Below are positions 1 to 6,564 of a DNA stretch of 18,006 bases, piece by piece. The DNA comes from Gemmatimonas sp. UBA2094 (lineage in GTDB: Bacteria > Gemmatimonadota > Gemmatimonadetes > Gemmatimonadales > Gemmatimonadaceae), in contig DCZC01000240.1 in the NCBI GenBank assembly GCA_002331565.1, forward strand, positions 1 to 18,006. The letters run 5' to 3'. Within the stretch, counting starts at the first letter, position 1. Every line of letters begins with the position of its first letter. Position numbers and translations under genes: made by a program. Under the pieces are notes generated by a model, which worked only from the letters and a program-made list of their open reading frames with translations, did no database searches and had not been told where the DNA came from.

Positions 1-1
1 G

Positions 2-643
2 GCCCCGGGGCCGGTCGCCGAGGGGAGCGTGGGCGCCGGGCACGGCACGGTCATGTTCGGCTGGAAGGGCGGCATCGGCACCGCGTCCCGCGTGCTCCCG
101 GCGTCGCTCGGCGGGTACACCGTGGGGGTGCTGGTGCAGGGTAATTACGGTGGCGTGCTGCAGATGGCCGGCGTGCCCATCGGCCAGCTGCTCGGGCGCT
201 TCGCGTTTCAGCGCGATGTCGCGCCCGGTCGCCCGTCCGGGCCGGGAGACGCAGGGGCCGAACGGGGCGACGGCTCCTGCATGATCGTGATCGCCACGGA
301 CGCGCCGGTGCTGGCGCGCAATCTCGAGCGCATGGGCGCGCGGGCCATCATGGGACTCGCCCGCACCGGATCGAGCGCCTCCAACGGTTCCGGCGATTAC
401 GTGCTCGCCTTCTCCACCAATCTGCGCGTACGCCGCAACCCCGACGCGACGGTGTCCACCAACGACGAACTGGGCAACGAGGCCATGTCCGCGCTGTTTC
501 AGGCGGTGACCGAAGCCACCGAAGAAGCGTTGTACAACGCGCTGCTCATGGCGACGCCGGTAAGCAGTCGCGCGGGTACGGTACGGCCGCTGCCGGCGGA
601 CTCGGTGCGTCAGTTGCTCCGTGCGCGTGGCATCGGGCGGTAA
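2..643 (+). CDS. P1 family peptidase, DmpA-type (3' part)
   Basis: C-terminal 213 residues of a DmpA/L-aminopeptidase D-Ala-esterase type peptidase; the reading frame is open to the left edge, so the true start lies outside. Family members are autoproteolytic N-terminal nucleophile-like hydrolases that release N-terminal residues from peptides. Visible family marks are GSVGAGHGT near the edge, KGGIGTASRV, YTVGVLVQGNYGG, and GDGS followed by CMIVIATDAP. In DmpA the chain is cut just before the Ser of the DGS segment, which then becomes the nucleophile; here that Ser codon is 275-277. GLARTGSSASNGSGD and LAFST follow as usual. The gene ends at TAA 641-643, convergent with the hom end of the metX-hom fusion 62 nt away. 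Substrate and cell location cannot be judged, because the N-terminus is missing. The family assignment is firm; the exact specificity is not. Confidence 0.9.
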   Translation, partial: APGPVAEGSVGAGHGTVMFGWKGGIGTASRVLPASLGGYTVGVLVQGNYGGVLQMAGVPIGQLLGRFAFQRDVAPGRPSGPGDAGAERGDGSCMIVIATDAPVLARNLERMGARAIMGLARTGSSASNGSGDYVLAFSTNLRVRRNPDATVSTNDELGNEAMSALFQAVTEATEEALYNALLMATPVSSRAGTVRPLPADSVRQLLRARGIGR

Positions 644-677
644 CGGCCGAAGGCGTCCACCAACGGATACCCGACCG

Positions 678-712
678 GATTACCCCGCGGAATCACCCCG
701 CGGGATCACCCC
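678..712. repeat. 13-bp tandem repeat with stem-loop between convergent genes
   Basis: A 13-bp unit (GATTACCCCGCGG, then AATCACCCCGCGG, then a partial GATCACCCC) is repeated about 2.7 times. It also forms a 7-bp perfect hairpin, CCCGCGG at 684-690 with CCGCGGG at 698-704 and a 7-nt loop. It lies between the two convergent stop codons and overlaps the stop of the metX-hom gene (706-708). It could serve as a two-way terminator, but there is no T tract on either side, so this role is only inferred. Confidence 0.45.
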
Positions 713-2826
713 AGCACGTCGGCCAGTACGGCACCGGCGGTGGCGAGGCCGCCGGCTCCTGGCCCCTGAAACACGAGGGCGCCGGCACTCTCGCTTTCGA
801 TCACCACGCGATTGAAGGGACCGGACACATGCGCCCACGCATCGTCGCCGGTGACGCGCGTGGGCAGGATGCGCGCCACGAATTCGTTTCCGCCGCGGGC
901 CACGGAGGCGATGAGCTTCACGCGATCGCCTTCGGCGGCAACCCGGGCGGCCCACGCGGCGGTTTCGGCGTCGATGCCGCGGCGGGTAACTTGCAGCGCC
1001 GCGGGCTCGATGCCGAACGCGAGCCACGCGAGAATGCGCAACTTGTCTTCGGCGTCCTGCCCGTTGAGGTCGCGCGTGGGATCGGCCTCGGCGTAGCCGA
1101 GTCGCTGGGCGGTGGCAATCGCGTCGGCGAGTGAGTGCCCTTCGGCCACCCGCTCGAGCACGTAGTTGCTGGTGCCGTTGAGGATGCCGCTGACCTTCCG
1201 GATCCCCACGCCGGCGGCTCCCGTCCGTACGCATCGCACGACGGGGATGGCCCCGCACACCGCGCCCTCGAAGTCGAGACGTGTACCGCTGTTGCGCGCG
1301 AGGCCCTGCAGCGCGGCCCCCCGTTCGCCAAGCAGCGCCTTGTTGGCGGTGACCACGCGAATGCCACGCCGCAGCGCCGTTTCCACCAACGTCCGCGCGG
1401 TGGTCGTGCCGCCGATGGCCTCCACGAGGACATCGATGTCGTCGTCGAGCAGCTCGGTGGGGTCGGTGATCACGGCATCCGATGGCGCAATGCCGCGCGC
1501 GATGGCCTGCGCGAGTGAAGGACGGGCGCGGGCAGGATCGCGCACCAGCACCCGCTCGACGCGGATGGGGTGCGCTTCGGGGCTGGCGGCGGCCCGTTCA
1601 CCAAACAGGTCGAGCAGGCTTCCGCCCACGTGACCGCACCCCGCGAGCGCGATGCGCAGCGGCTTCACCGCGGATGCAATGCGCGACGCGGTGATGCGGG
1701 GCGTCGTGGTGCGCGTCGTAAAGTAGCGCGTGGCCCGTGTCGCGTTGGTCGTCGTGGTGATGGCGGCGCGAGGGTGATGCACCGGACGGCGCTCGCGCTG
1801 TTCGGCCGCGCGCACGGCGTCGCCGATGATCCGCGCCACCCGGTCGACTTCCAACAGAAACGCGTCGTGCCCATGCGGCGACGGGAGTTCGACGTACGTG
1901 GCCCCGGCGGTAGCGGCCCATGCGCGCACCGCGTGATCGGGGTACAGCAGATCACCGGGAATCCCCACACCCACGAGCCGGTCCGCGACCTGGGACAGCG
2001 CGGCGCTCACTCCGCCGCGCCCACGACCCACATCGTGCATGTCCATGGCATCGATGAGGGCACCGTAACTCGTCGCGTCGAAACGCTGCAGGAGTTTCTC
2101 GCCGTGGGCGTCGAGCCATGAATTGACCTGGAAGACGCCGCTTGCCTGTTGCGAGCGACCGAAGCGGCGTTCGAGCCCCTCGGGCGTGCGGTAGCTGAGC
2201 ATGCCCACCATGCGGGCCAGCGCGAGACCGTCGCGTTCACCGCCGAGGGCGATGGCGCGGCGCATGATGGTGTTCCAGGCGAGCCCCTGCGCCGTCTGCA
2301 CCGCTGGCGCGGCGAGACATACGGCACCGCGGACACGCTCGGGGAAACTGGCGGCGAATTCGAGCGTCACCATGCCACCCAGCGACCCACCGCACACGAG
2401 CAACGGCGTGCGCACACCCAGCGCGTCGAGCAGTCGGGCGAGCACCGCAGCCTGGTCGCGCGTGGTGATGGGCGGCAGCGCATCGGGGGCGCTGTTGGTC
2501 GGCCCGGTGGTGCCGTCGCAGCCGCCCAGGAGATTGGCACAGAGAATTGCGTGTTTCGTTGGATCGAGCGCGCCCCCCGTACCGATGACCCCCTTCCACC
2601 ACTCGCTCGCGTGTACGGTGCCGGTGAGGGCATGGATCACCAGCACCACGTTGTCGCGCGCGCTGTTGATGGCGCCCTCGAGGCGATAGTGCACATCGAT
2701 GGTGTCCACGTGGTCACCGCCTTCCAGCACGATGTCGCGGAGGGTGATGGTCTCGTCGCGCACCGGCCATTGACCGTCGCGTGACGACGCGCGTGGTGCG
2801 GGCAGGGAAGGGAGGAGCACGCTCAT
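706..2826 (-). CDS. Bifunctional homoserine O-acetyltransferase - homoserine dehydrogenase (MetX-Hom fusion)
   Basis: A 706-residue fusion. Residues ~25-340 are a MetX-type alpha/beta hydrolase: HALTG at 65-69, NLLGGCDGTTGPT at 98-110, nucleophile elbow GGSLGG with Ser148, likely Asp292 in GDLLYP and His320 in GHDAFL. Residues ~345-388 form a Thr/Arg-rich linker. Residues ~389-706 are homoserine dehydrogenase: Rossmann motif ALAGCGHVGGS near 394-403, TANKALLG near 493, SGILNGTSNY at 546-555 and the catalytic-site segment GYAEADPTRDLNGQDAEDK at 577-595. There is no aspartokinase and no C-terminal ACT domain. By family knowledge, Hom reduces aspartate semialdehyde to homoserine and MetX acetylates it, so the protein would feed O-acetylhomoserine into methionine synthesis. 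The frame is open up to 3255, but residues before Met at 2826 are not MetX-like and would run through the riboswitch. The ATG overlaps the stop of the metY remnant (ATGA), suggesting coupled translation. Confidence 0.93.
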   Translation of the reverse strand: MSVLLPSLPAPRASSRDGQWPVRDETITLRDIVLEGGDHVDTIDVHYRLEGAINSARDNVVLVIHALTGTVHASEWWKGVIGTGGALDPTKHAILCANLLGGCDGTTGPTNSAPDALPPITTRDQAAVLARLLDALGVRTPLLVCGGSLGGMVTLEFAASFPERVRGAVCLAAPAVQTAQGLAWNTIMRRAIALGGERDGLALARMVGMLSYRTPEGLERRFGRSQQASGVFQVNSWLDAHGEKLLQRFDATSYGALIDAMDMHDVGRGRGGVSAALSQVADRLVGVGIPGDLLYPDHAVRAWAATAGATYVELPSPHGHDAFLLEVDRVARIIGDAVRAAEQRERRPVHHPRAAITTTTNATRATRYFTTRTTTPRITASRIASAVKPLRIALAGCGHVGGSLLDLFGERAAASPEAHPIRVERVLVRDPARARPSLAQAIARGIAPSDAVITDPTELLDDDIDVLVEAIGGTTTARTLVETALRRGIRVVTANKALLGERGAALQGLARNSGTRLDFEGAVCGAIPVVRCVRTGAAGVGIRKVSGILNGTSNYVLERVAEGHSLADAIATAQRLGYAEADPTRDLNGQDAEDKLRILAWLAFGIEPAALQVTRRGIDAETAAWAARVAAEGDRVKLIASVARGGNEFVARILPTRVTGDDAWAHVSGPFNRVVIESESAGALVFQGPGAGGLATAGAVLADVLG

Positions 2827-2969
2827 GCGGCAGACACCGCGGCGTCTCGTTCGTTCGTCCCCGACGTCGCGCCGGTGGCGCTGTCGGCCGACTCCTGGCC
2901 GGCATGCAGGGCGATGGTGTCGGCGGAAAACGGACGGCTCGTGGAAACGCTGCTGGATACGTTGGACAT
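2823..2969 (-). pseudogene. Truncated metY remnant (O-acetylhomoserine sulfhydrylase N-terminus), 48 codons
   Basis: A 48-codon open frame starts at ATG 2969-2967 behind a good ribosome binding site and ends at a TGA that overlaps the metX-hom ATG. Residues 16-34 (ADTIALHAGQESADSATGA) match the highly conserved N-terminus of MetY and related Cys/Met-metabolism PLP enzymes, where the pattern is (F)DTLALHAGQ-PDPATGA followed by the PIYQTTSY motif. Here the match stops after TGA; the next residues (TSGTNERDAAVSAA) do not resemble the family and the frame ends. A full MetY has about 430 residues, so the PLP-binding Lys and nearly all of the fold are gone. I infer an in-frame deletion of metY that kept the start and the overlap with metX. 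Alternatively the short frame is now kept as a leader that couples translation to metX-hom. An assembly error is also possible. Confidence 0.75.
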
Positions 2970-2979
2970 CGTAGGCACT

Positions 2980-2985
2980 CTCCTG
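2980..2985 (-). promoter_or_regulatory. Ribosome binding site of the metY remnant
   Basis: The minus strand reads CAGGAG about 10 nt before the ATG at 2969. It is the only clear Shine-Dalgarno sequence between the riboswitch and metX-hom, which supports real translation starting at the remnant and reaching metX-hom by coupling. Confidence 0.6.
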
Positions 2986-3043
2986 AGGAGTAGTGCCGCC
3001 ATACCACACGAAGCGCCCGGAAACGGAGGGCCGCCGGGCGCAC

Positions 3044-3101
3044 TCGCTGTTTAGCTCCTTGTTTTGCGTGGCGGCAATCGGCGGCAAATCACCACGGCAC
3101 C
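3044..3101 (-). promoter_or_regulatory. SAM-II (SAM-alpha) riboswitch
   Basis: On the minus strand the segment reads CCGTGGTGATTTG, CCGCCGATTGCCG, CCACG, CAAAACAAGGAGCTAAAC. This follows the SAM-II layout known from alphaproteobacterial metA and metX leaders: the P1 strand GTGG with the invariant TGATTT loop, a short C/G-rich stretch ending TTGC, the P1 partner CCACG, an A-rich strand and the closing GCTAAA. P1 is CGTGG (3096-3092) with CCACG (3071-3067); GCTAAA is at 3055-3050. SAM-II binds S-adenosylmethionine and lowers expression of methionine genes, here the metY remnant and metX-hom about 80 nt and more downstream. The pseudoknot helix is poor: only TTG/CAA plus a possible CC/GG after a bulge. 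Overall identity is clear from conserved bases; activity is not certain. Confidence 0.88.
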
Positions 3102-3170
3102 GGAATGGTGCGGTCTTCAGTTGTCGTATCGCACGGTGCGGCGATTCCCGACTTCGAGGAGCGCAAACAG

Positions 3171-3209
3171 CTGACGGCCCTCGCCGATTGGATCGTCGAG
3201 GGCCGTCAG
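3171..3209 (-). terminator. Strong hairpin, likely terminator of the upstream purEK unit
   Basis: A perfect 13-bp stem (CTGACGGCCCTCG at 3171-3183 with CGAGGGCCGTCAG at 3197-3209) continues, after one mismatch, into 4 more pairs (CGAT/ATCG) closed by a 3-nt loop. It lies downstream of the purE-purK-membrane protein unit and upstream of the SAM-II leader, where transcription of the two would need to be separated. On the minus strand only a short T run (GTTTG) follows, so termination is inferred rather than certain. Confidence 0.55.
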
Positions 3210-3230
3210 GACCGCGACTTAGACGGAAGG

Positions 3231-3249
3231 TCAGCGCCGCTGGCGCTGA
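3231..3249. repeat. Perfect 8-bp stem-loop
   Basis: TCAGCGCC at 3231-3238 pairs fully with GGCGCTGA at 3242-3249 around a 3-nt loop. It sits 22 bp from the larger hairpin at 3171-3209 in the gene-free stretch and may belong to the same 3' untranslated region. No T tract follows. Confidence 0.5.
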
Positions 3250-3332
3250 GTGCACGGCCCGTCAAATCGGGGAAATCGCCGCACGCTCCCCAGTATCGGC
3301 AGATCGGGGACGGAAATCAAGTCAGGGAATCA

Positions 3333-3401
3333 ACGGACAGCTGGCACCCACCCACTGTGCGGAACGCCCGACGTTCGACTCCGAACGGGCCCGCTGTCCG
3401 T
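3333..3401. other. Predicted branched RNA structure in gene-free stretch
   Basis: An outer 9-bp stem, ACGGACAGC (3333-3341) with GCTGTCCGT (3393-3401), encloses two smaller hairpins: GCAC/GTGC at 3344-3360, and CGTTCG (3372-3377) with CGAACG (3382-3387), the latter extendable by a few pairs. A competing hairpin GAACG (3362-3366) with CGTTC (3372-3376) would exclude the second. It begins 20 nt beyond the stop of the membrane protein gene on the minus strand. No known RNA family is recognised; it could be a 3' untranslated element or a small RNA. The rest of 3102-3420 holds no gene that I can support. Confidence 0.4.
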
Positions 3402-3420
3402 CGCCCACTCCTCACATCGT

Positions 3421-3798
3421 TCAGAACGGCTTGTAGAGCGCCATGTACACGGCGAGACCGGCCAGGAGCGGCAAGATGAAGATGAACGGCTTGGCGAGCG
3501 CGGGCTTGCGATAGGGTAGCAGCACGATGGCGCTGAGCACGAGCCAGACAATGAGCTTCACCCACAGCCACCCGGGGAAGTTGGCGCCGTGCTTGAAGCC
3601 GATACGGGCGAGCATGCCGAACCCGCCGACCAGAATGAGCAGGGCGCCCACCCCGTGCACGCTGCTCATGAGCCCGCGGGTCTGGCTGCCGGCCTTCGTC
3701 CCGCCGTTGGCGGCGTGGGTGGCGACACCCCCGATCGCGAGGAACAGCATCGCGATACCGACGATGTGCAGGATTTCGTAGAAGTCGCGTGGAAACAT
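3421..3798 (-). CDS. Small integral membrane protein, unknown function
   Basis: This 125-residue protein is almost entirely hydrophobic, with four likely membrane helices: about 6-27 (YEILHIVGIAMLFLAIGG region), 43-65 (MSSVHGVGALLILVGGFGML), 75-95 (WLWVKLIVWLVLSAIVLL) and 103-122 (FIFILPLLAGLAVYMAL). No charged catalytic motif is visible; His11 in helix 1 and His48 at the start of helix 2 are the notable polar residues in or beside the membrane segments. The general look recalls small SirB/CopD-like four-helix proteins, but I cannot assign it to a family. The ATG at 3798 lies only 9 nt after the purK stop, so it is almost certainly co-transcribed with purE-purK and may be translated by reinitiation. 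Whether it has any link to purine synthesis is unknown. Confidence 0.8.
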   Translation of the reverse strand: MFPRDFYEILHIVGIAMLFLAIGGVATHAANGGTKAGSQTRGLMSSVHGVGALLILVGGFGMLARIGFKHGANFPGWLWVKLIVWLVLSAIVLLPYRKPALAKPFIFILPLLAGLAVYMALYKPF

Positions 3799-3807
3799 GA
3801 GGCGGGA

Positions 3808-5007
3808 TCAGGACGTGATGTGGGCCAGCACCGGCTCGTGGACGTCGAAACTGGCGATGGTCCCCGGCGACAGGCGCCGGTAGCACTCGAGCACGCGCCC
3901 GAGCGCGTCTTGCGCATCGTGACCCACCGCCGACAGGTGCCCCATCTTGCGGCCGGCGCGGGCGCCTGCCTTTCCGTAGAGATGCAGGCGCGTGCCCGTC
4001 ACATCGAGCGCGTGCGCAATGTCGGGCGCCTGCTCCTGCAGCCACACGTCGCCCAACAGGTTCGCGATGGCCGACGGGGCATGCACGTCGGTCGCCCCCA
4101 GCGGCAGACCGCAAATGGCGCGCACGAGCTGCTCGAACTGGCTCGTCGCGAATCCCCGTTCGCTGTGGTGGTAGGTGTTGTGCGGCCGCGGTGCGAGTTC
4201 GTTGACCAGGAGTTCGCCACCTGTGGTCACGAAACATTCCACGGCCAGCAGCCCTACGATGCCGATGCGCTCGGCCACGTCACGGGCGAGCGTCTGCGCG
4301 CGCGTGGTCATGTCGTCGCTGATCACCGCGGGCACCACGGCCCACGTGAGCACCCCACTCGTATGGTGATTCCGCGACGGGGGGTATACCGCCACGGCCC
4401 CCGCGGCCGTACGCGCCACCAGCACCGAGAGCTCGTAGTGGATGTCCACCTTCTGCTCCACGAGGCACTCGCGGGCACCGAGCGCCGTCCAGGCATCGAC
4501 GCCCTGTTCCGGCGTGGACAGCCGCACCTGACCGCGTCCGTCGTAGCCGCCGTGCGTGCTCTTCGCGATGCAGGGACCGAAATCGCGCACGGCGTCGGCG
4601 ATATCGCCCGCCTGGCGAGCCGCGACGAAATTGCCGAGCGGAAACCCTTGCGCCTTGAGCCACTGTTTCTGGCGGATGCGGTCCTGGATGATGTACACCG
4701 GTGTGCGGCCAGGGCGCAGCGCGGTGCGCGCCGCGACCGCTTCGAGCACGTCGGGATGGATCTGCTCGATCTCGAGCGTCACCACGTCACACTCGGAGGC
4801 CAACGCCACGGCGGCATCGACATCGTCAAACTTGGCCGTGATGGTACGCGAGGCCACGGCGCGGGTGGCGCAGGCGGCCTCGGGGTCGAGCACCTGGATG
4901 TCGTAGCCCATCGACCGGGCGGCGAACGCGGTCATGCGACCCAGTTGGCCGCCACCGAGGAAGCCGATGGTGGCGCCGGGGAGAATCGGCTGCGCGGACT
5001 CTGTCAC
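3808..5007 (-). CDS. purK: 5-(carboxyamino)imidazole ribonucleotide synthase (PurK)
   Basis: This 399-residue ATP-grasp enzyme uses ATP and bicarbonate to carboxylate aminoimidazole ribonucleotide, producing N5-CAIR for PurE in purine synthesis. The N-terminal glycine-rich loop is [11 protein letters not shown] (15-25). The ATP-grasp region holds [12 protein letters not shown] (149-160), the YELSVLVAR strand (191-199), [21 protein letters not shown] (257-277) and [17 protein letters not shown] (288-304). [19 protein letters not shown] (341-359) matches the C-terminal PurK signature. The start is GTG at 5007, forming a GTGA overlap with the purE stop; an upstream extension would lie inside purE. 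Some usually well-kept positions differ: the segment after YPP reads RNHHTSGV rather than the common EN-H--G, and APRPHN is followed by TYHHSE instead of SGH. Identity is nevertheless secure. Confidence 0.95.
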   Translation of the reverse strand: MTESAQPILPGATIGFLGGGQLGRMTAFAARSMGYDIQVLDPEAACATRAVASRTITAKFDDVDAAVALASECDVVTLEIEQIHPDVLEAVAARTALRPGRTPVYIIQDRIRQKQWLKAQGFPLGNFVAARQAGDIADAVRDFGPCIAKSTHGGYDGRGQVRLSTPEQGVDAWTALGARECLVEQKVDIHYELSVLVARTAAGAVAVYPPSRNHHTSGVLTWAVVPAVISDDMTTRAQTLARDVAERIGIVGLLAVECFVTTGGELLVNELAPRPHNTYHHSERGFATSQFEQLVRAICGLPLGATDVHAPSAIANLLGDVWLQEQAPDIAHALDVTGTRLHLYGKAGARAGRKMGHLSAVGHDAQDALGRVLECYRRLSPGTIASFDVHEPVLAHITS

Positions 5008-5531
5008 GTGGCGGCGGGCGGAATGGCGTTGGGAGCGTCGAGCGGGCGCGCCAGCGCTTCCTCTGCCTTGGCGGCACGCCGCGCGGTGAGGCGCGCAAAG
5101 AGGCTCGCGTCGTCGGCCGCGAGCAGTTGGGCGGCAAACAGGGCGGCGTTGGCCGCGCCTGGCTTCCCCACGGCAAACGTGGCCACGGGAACCCCCGCCG
5201 GCATCTGTACGATGCTCAGGAGCGCGTCCATGCCGTTGAGCGGCGTTGCGACCACCGGGACGCCGAGGACGGGTACGAGCGTCTTGGCGGCCAGCATCCC
5301 CGGGAGATGGGCGGCGCCGCCGGCCCCGGCGATGATGGCGCGCACCCCGCGCGACTTCGCGTGTTCGGCGTACTGGAACAGCCAATCCGGCGTCCGGTGC
5401 GCGGAGACGACGCGCGCTTCGTACGGGATGGCCAGTTCGGCAAGAATGTCGCAGGCAGGCGCGAGGGTGTCGAAATCGCTGGCACTGCCCATCACCACGC
5501 CGATCAGGGGCGTGGAAGCGTCAGAGGTCAC
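5004..5531 (-). CDS. purE: N5-carboxyaminoimidazole ribonucleotide mutase (PurE class I)
   Basis: This 175-residue protein moves the carboxyl group of N5-CAIR to carbon 4, giving CAIR, the step after PurK. Typical class I PurE segments are present in order: [13 protein letters not shown] near residues 10-22, the VVSAHRTPD active-site loop near 41-49, [19 protein letters not shown] near 65-83, [32 protein letters not shown], and the [17 protein letters not shown] helix. The start is GTG at 5531, backed by GGAGG four bases upstream; the frame is open further up but without family similarity. Its TGA overlaps the purK GTG by 4 nt, so the pair is translationally coupled in the order of the pathway. 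The tail after ~150 is Ala-rich and not conserved. The 65-bp gap to the rhodanese gene upstream may hold its promoter, but I see no convincing boxes. Confidence 0.96.
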   Translation of the reverse strand: MTSDASTPLIGVVMGSASDFDTLAPACDILAELAIPYEARVVSAHRTPDWLFQYAEHAKSRGVRAIIAGAGGAAHLPGMLAAKTLVPVLGVPVVATPLNGMDALLSIVQMPAGVPVATFAVGKPGAANAALFAAQLLAADDASLFARLTARRAAKAEEALARPLDAPNAIPPAAT

Positions 5532-5535
5532 GTAG

Positions 5536-5540
5536 CCTCC
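5536..5540 (-). promoter_or_regulatory. Ribosome binding site of purE
   Basis: GGAGG on the minus strand, 4 nt before GTG 5531. It fixes the purE start, because the open frame has other upstream start codons without such a site. Confidence 0.7.
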
Positions 5541-5596
5541 AGAATGAGGGGACCCCACAAAGGTACCCGCGCCGGGAAGGGGCGGGCCTGCGGCGG

Positions 5597-6553
5597 TTAT
5601 TTGGCGGGGGCGATGATCGGGCGGGTGCTGCCGCTCCACTCCTGGAAGGAGCCGTCGTACATGCGGGCATCCCGCTCGAGCAGCGTGGCCACGAACCAGA
5701 GCAGCGTCGCCTGCTGCCCGATGTGGCAGTAGGTGATCACCGGCTTGCTCCGGTCCACCTGCTGCGCCGCGAACAGCGCTTCGAGCTCGGCCCGCGGCCG
5801 CATGAACCCGTTCACGCTGACGCTCGAGATGGGGATGTTCACCGCCGTCGGGATATGGCCGGGGCGCGGATATCCGCCGCCGTCACCGTTGTAGAAGCGC
5901 GTGAGGCGGGCATCCACGATGTACCGCGACTTGTCCTGCGTTGCCGCCTCCACCTGCGAGGCCAGCGCGATGAGATCGGCGCGCACGCGCGGGGTAAAGG
6001 TCACCGCCGGTGCGGCCGCCGGTGCCGAGGTGTTCATCGCGCGCTGTTCGCCCTTCCAGGCCTGATAGCCGCCGTCCATGAGCGAGACGCGATCGCCCGC
6101 ACCGAGATAGGCGAGCGTGAAGAAGACGCGCGTGGCGCTCTGCAAATTGAAGTCGTGCGGGACGACGACGACGCGGGTGCGGTCGCCGATGCCGTTGCGC
6201 ACGGCCCATGCGGTCAATTGCTCCGTGCCGGCCATCTGCAGCGACAGCCCGCCCTGCACCTGGGGCAGGGCGATCTCGTCGAGCGACACGTGACGGCTGC
6301 CGGCCACGTGGCCGCTGTCGTACTGCGCCTTGGTCCCCACGTGCAGTACCACCACGTCGCGATCACCGATGTGCTCGGCCACCCACTTGGTGTCGACGAG
6401 CATGGGCGCGGCGTTCGCGCCGCGGGTGTTCGGCGCGGGGGAGGACGCCGGCGCAGACGTCTGCGACGTGGCCGATGAGCAGGCGGAAAGCGCGAACAGG
6501 GCCGTGCCGGCAAGTAGCACGTGGGCGCCGCGGAATGGCGAGAGGGACGACAT
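5597..6553 (-). CDS. Two-domain rhodanese-like sulfurtransferase, predicted lipoprotein
   Basis: This 318-residue protein has an N-terminal lipoprotein signal: a hydrophobic stretch and lipobox ALSAC with the lipidated Cys at 25, followed by a Ser/Ala/Pro-rich spacer to ~48. Two rhodanese domains follow, ~51-175 and ~190-315. The first shows [27 protein letters not shown] and [11 protein letters not shown]; its active-site position ([13 protein letters not shown]) has no Cys and should be inactive. The second shows [27 protein letters not shown] and the active loop YCHIGQQA with Cys276, then [10 protein letters not shown]. This matches thiosulfate/3-mercaptopyruvate sulfurtransferases, which pass sulfane sulfur through a persulfide on that Cys. 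It starts 11 nt after the stop of the upstream M16 gene and so is probably part of that operon, facing the periplasm. The natural acceptor is unknown. Confidence 0.9.
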   Translation of the reverse strand: MSSLSPFRGAHVLLAGTALFALSACSSATSQTSAPASSPAPNTRGANAAPMLVDTKWVAEHIGDRDVVVLHVGTKAQYDSGHVAGSRHVSLDEIALPQVQGGLSLQMAGTEQLTAWAVRNGIGDRTRVVVVPHDFNLQSATRVFFTLAYLGAGDRVSLMDGGYQAWKGEQRAMNTSAPAAAPAVTFTPRVRADLIALASQVEAATQDKSRYIVDARLTRFYNGDGGGYPRPGHIPTAVNIPISSVSVNGFMRPRAELEALFAAQQVDRSKPVITYCHIGQQATLLWFVATLLERDARMYDGSFQEWSGSTRPIIAPAK

Positions 6554-6564
6554 GATGGAGGCGG

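Noticed and set aside
2827..3255. N-terminal extension of metX-hom, since the frame stays open for 143 more codons
   Set aside because: The added residues show no MetX similarity, are Arg/Pro-rich as in out-of-frame GC-rich DNA, and would be coded through the riboswitch and the metY remnant.
3367..3400. TTCGACT followed by CC, resembling a tRNA T loop
   Set aside because: The flanking stems do not pair as a T arm, and no D arm, anticodon arm or acceptor stem can be built; the bases instead form the CGTTCG/CGAACG hairpin.
2993..3479. Possible + strand genes in the gene-free stretch next to the riboswitch
   Set aside because: Low-complexity translations with no motif and no ribosome binding site; the region is better explained by the SAM-II leader and hairpins on the minus strand.
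3589..5535. Long + strand open frame of about 650 codons
   Set aside because: It lies antisense to purE-purK and the membrane protein gene, has His/Arg/Gly-rich composition with no motif, and is explained by the high GC content.
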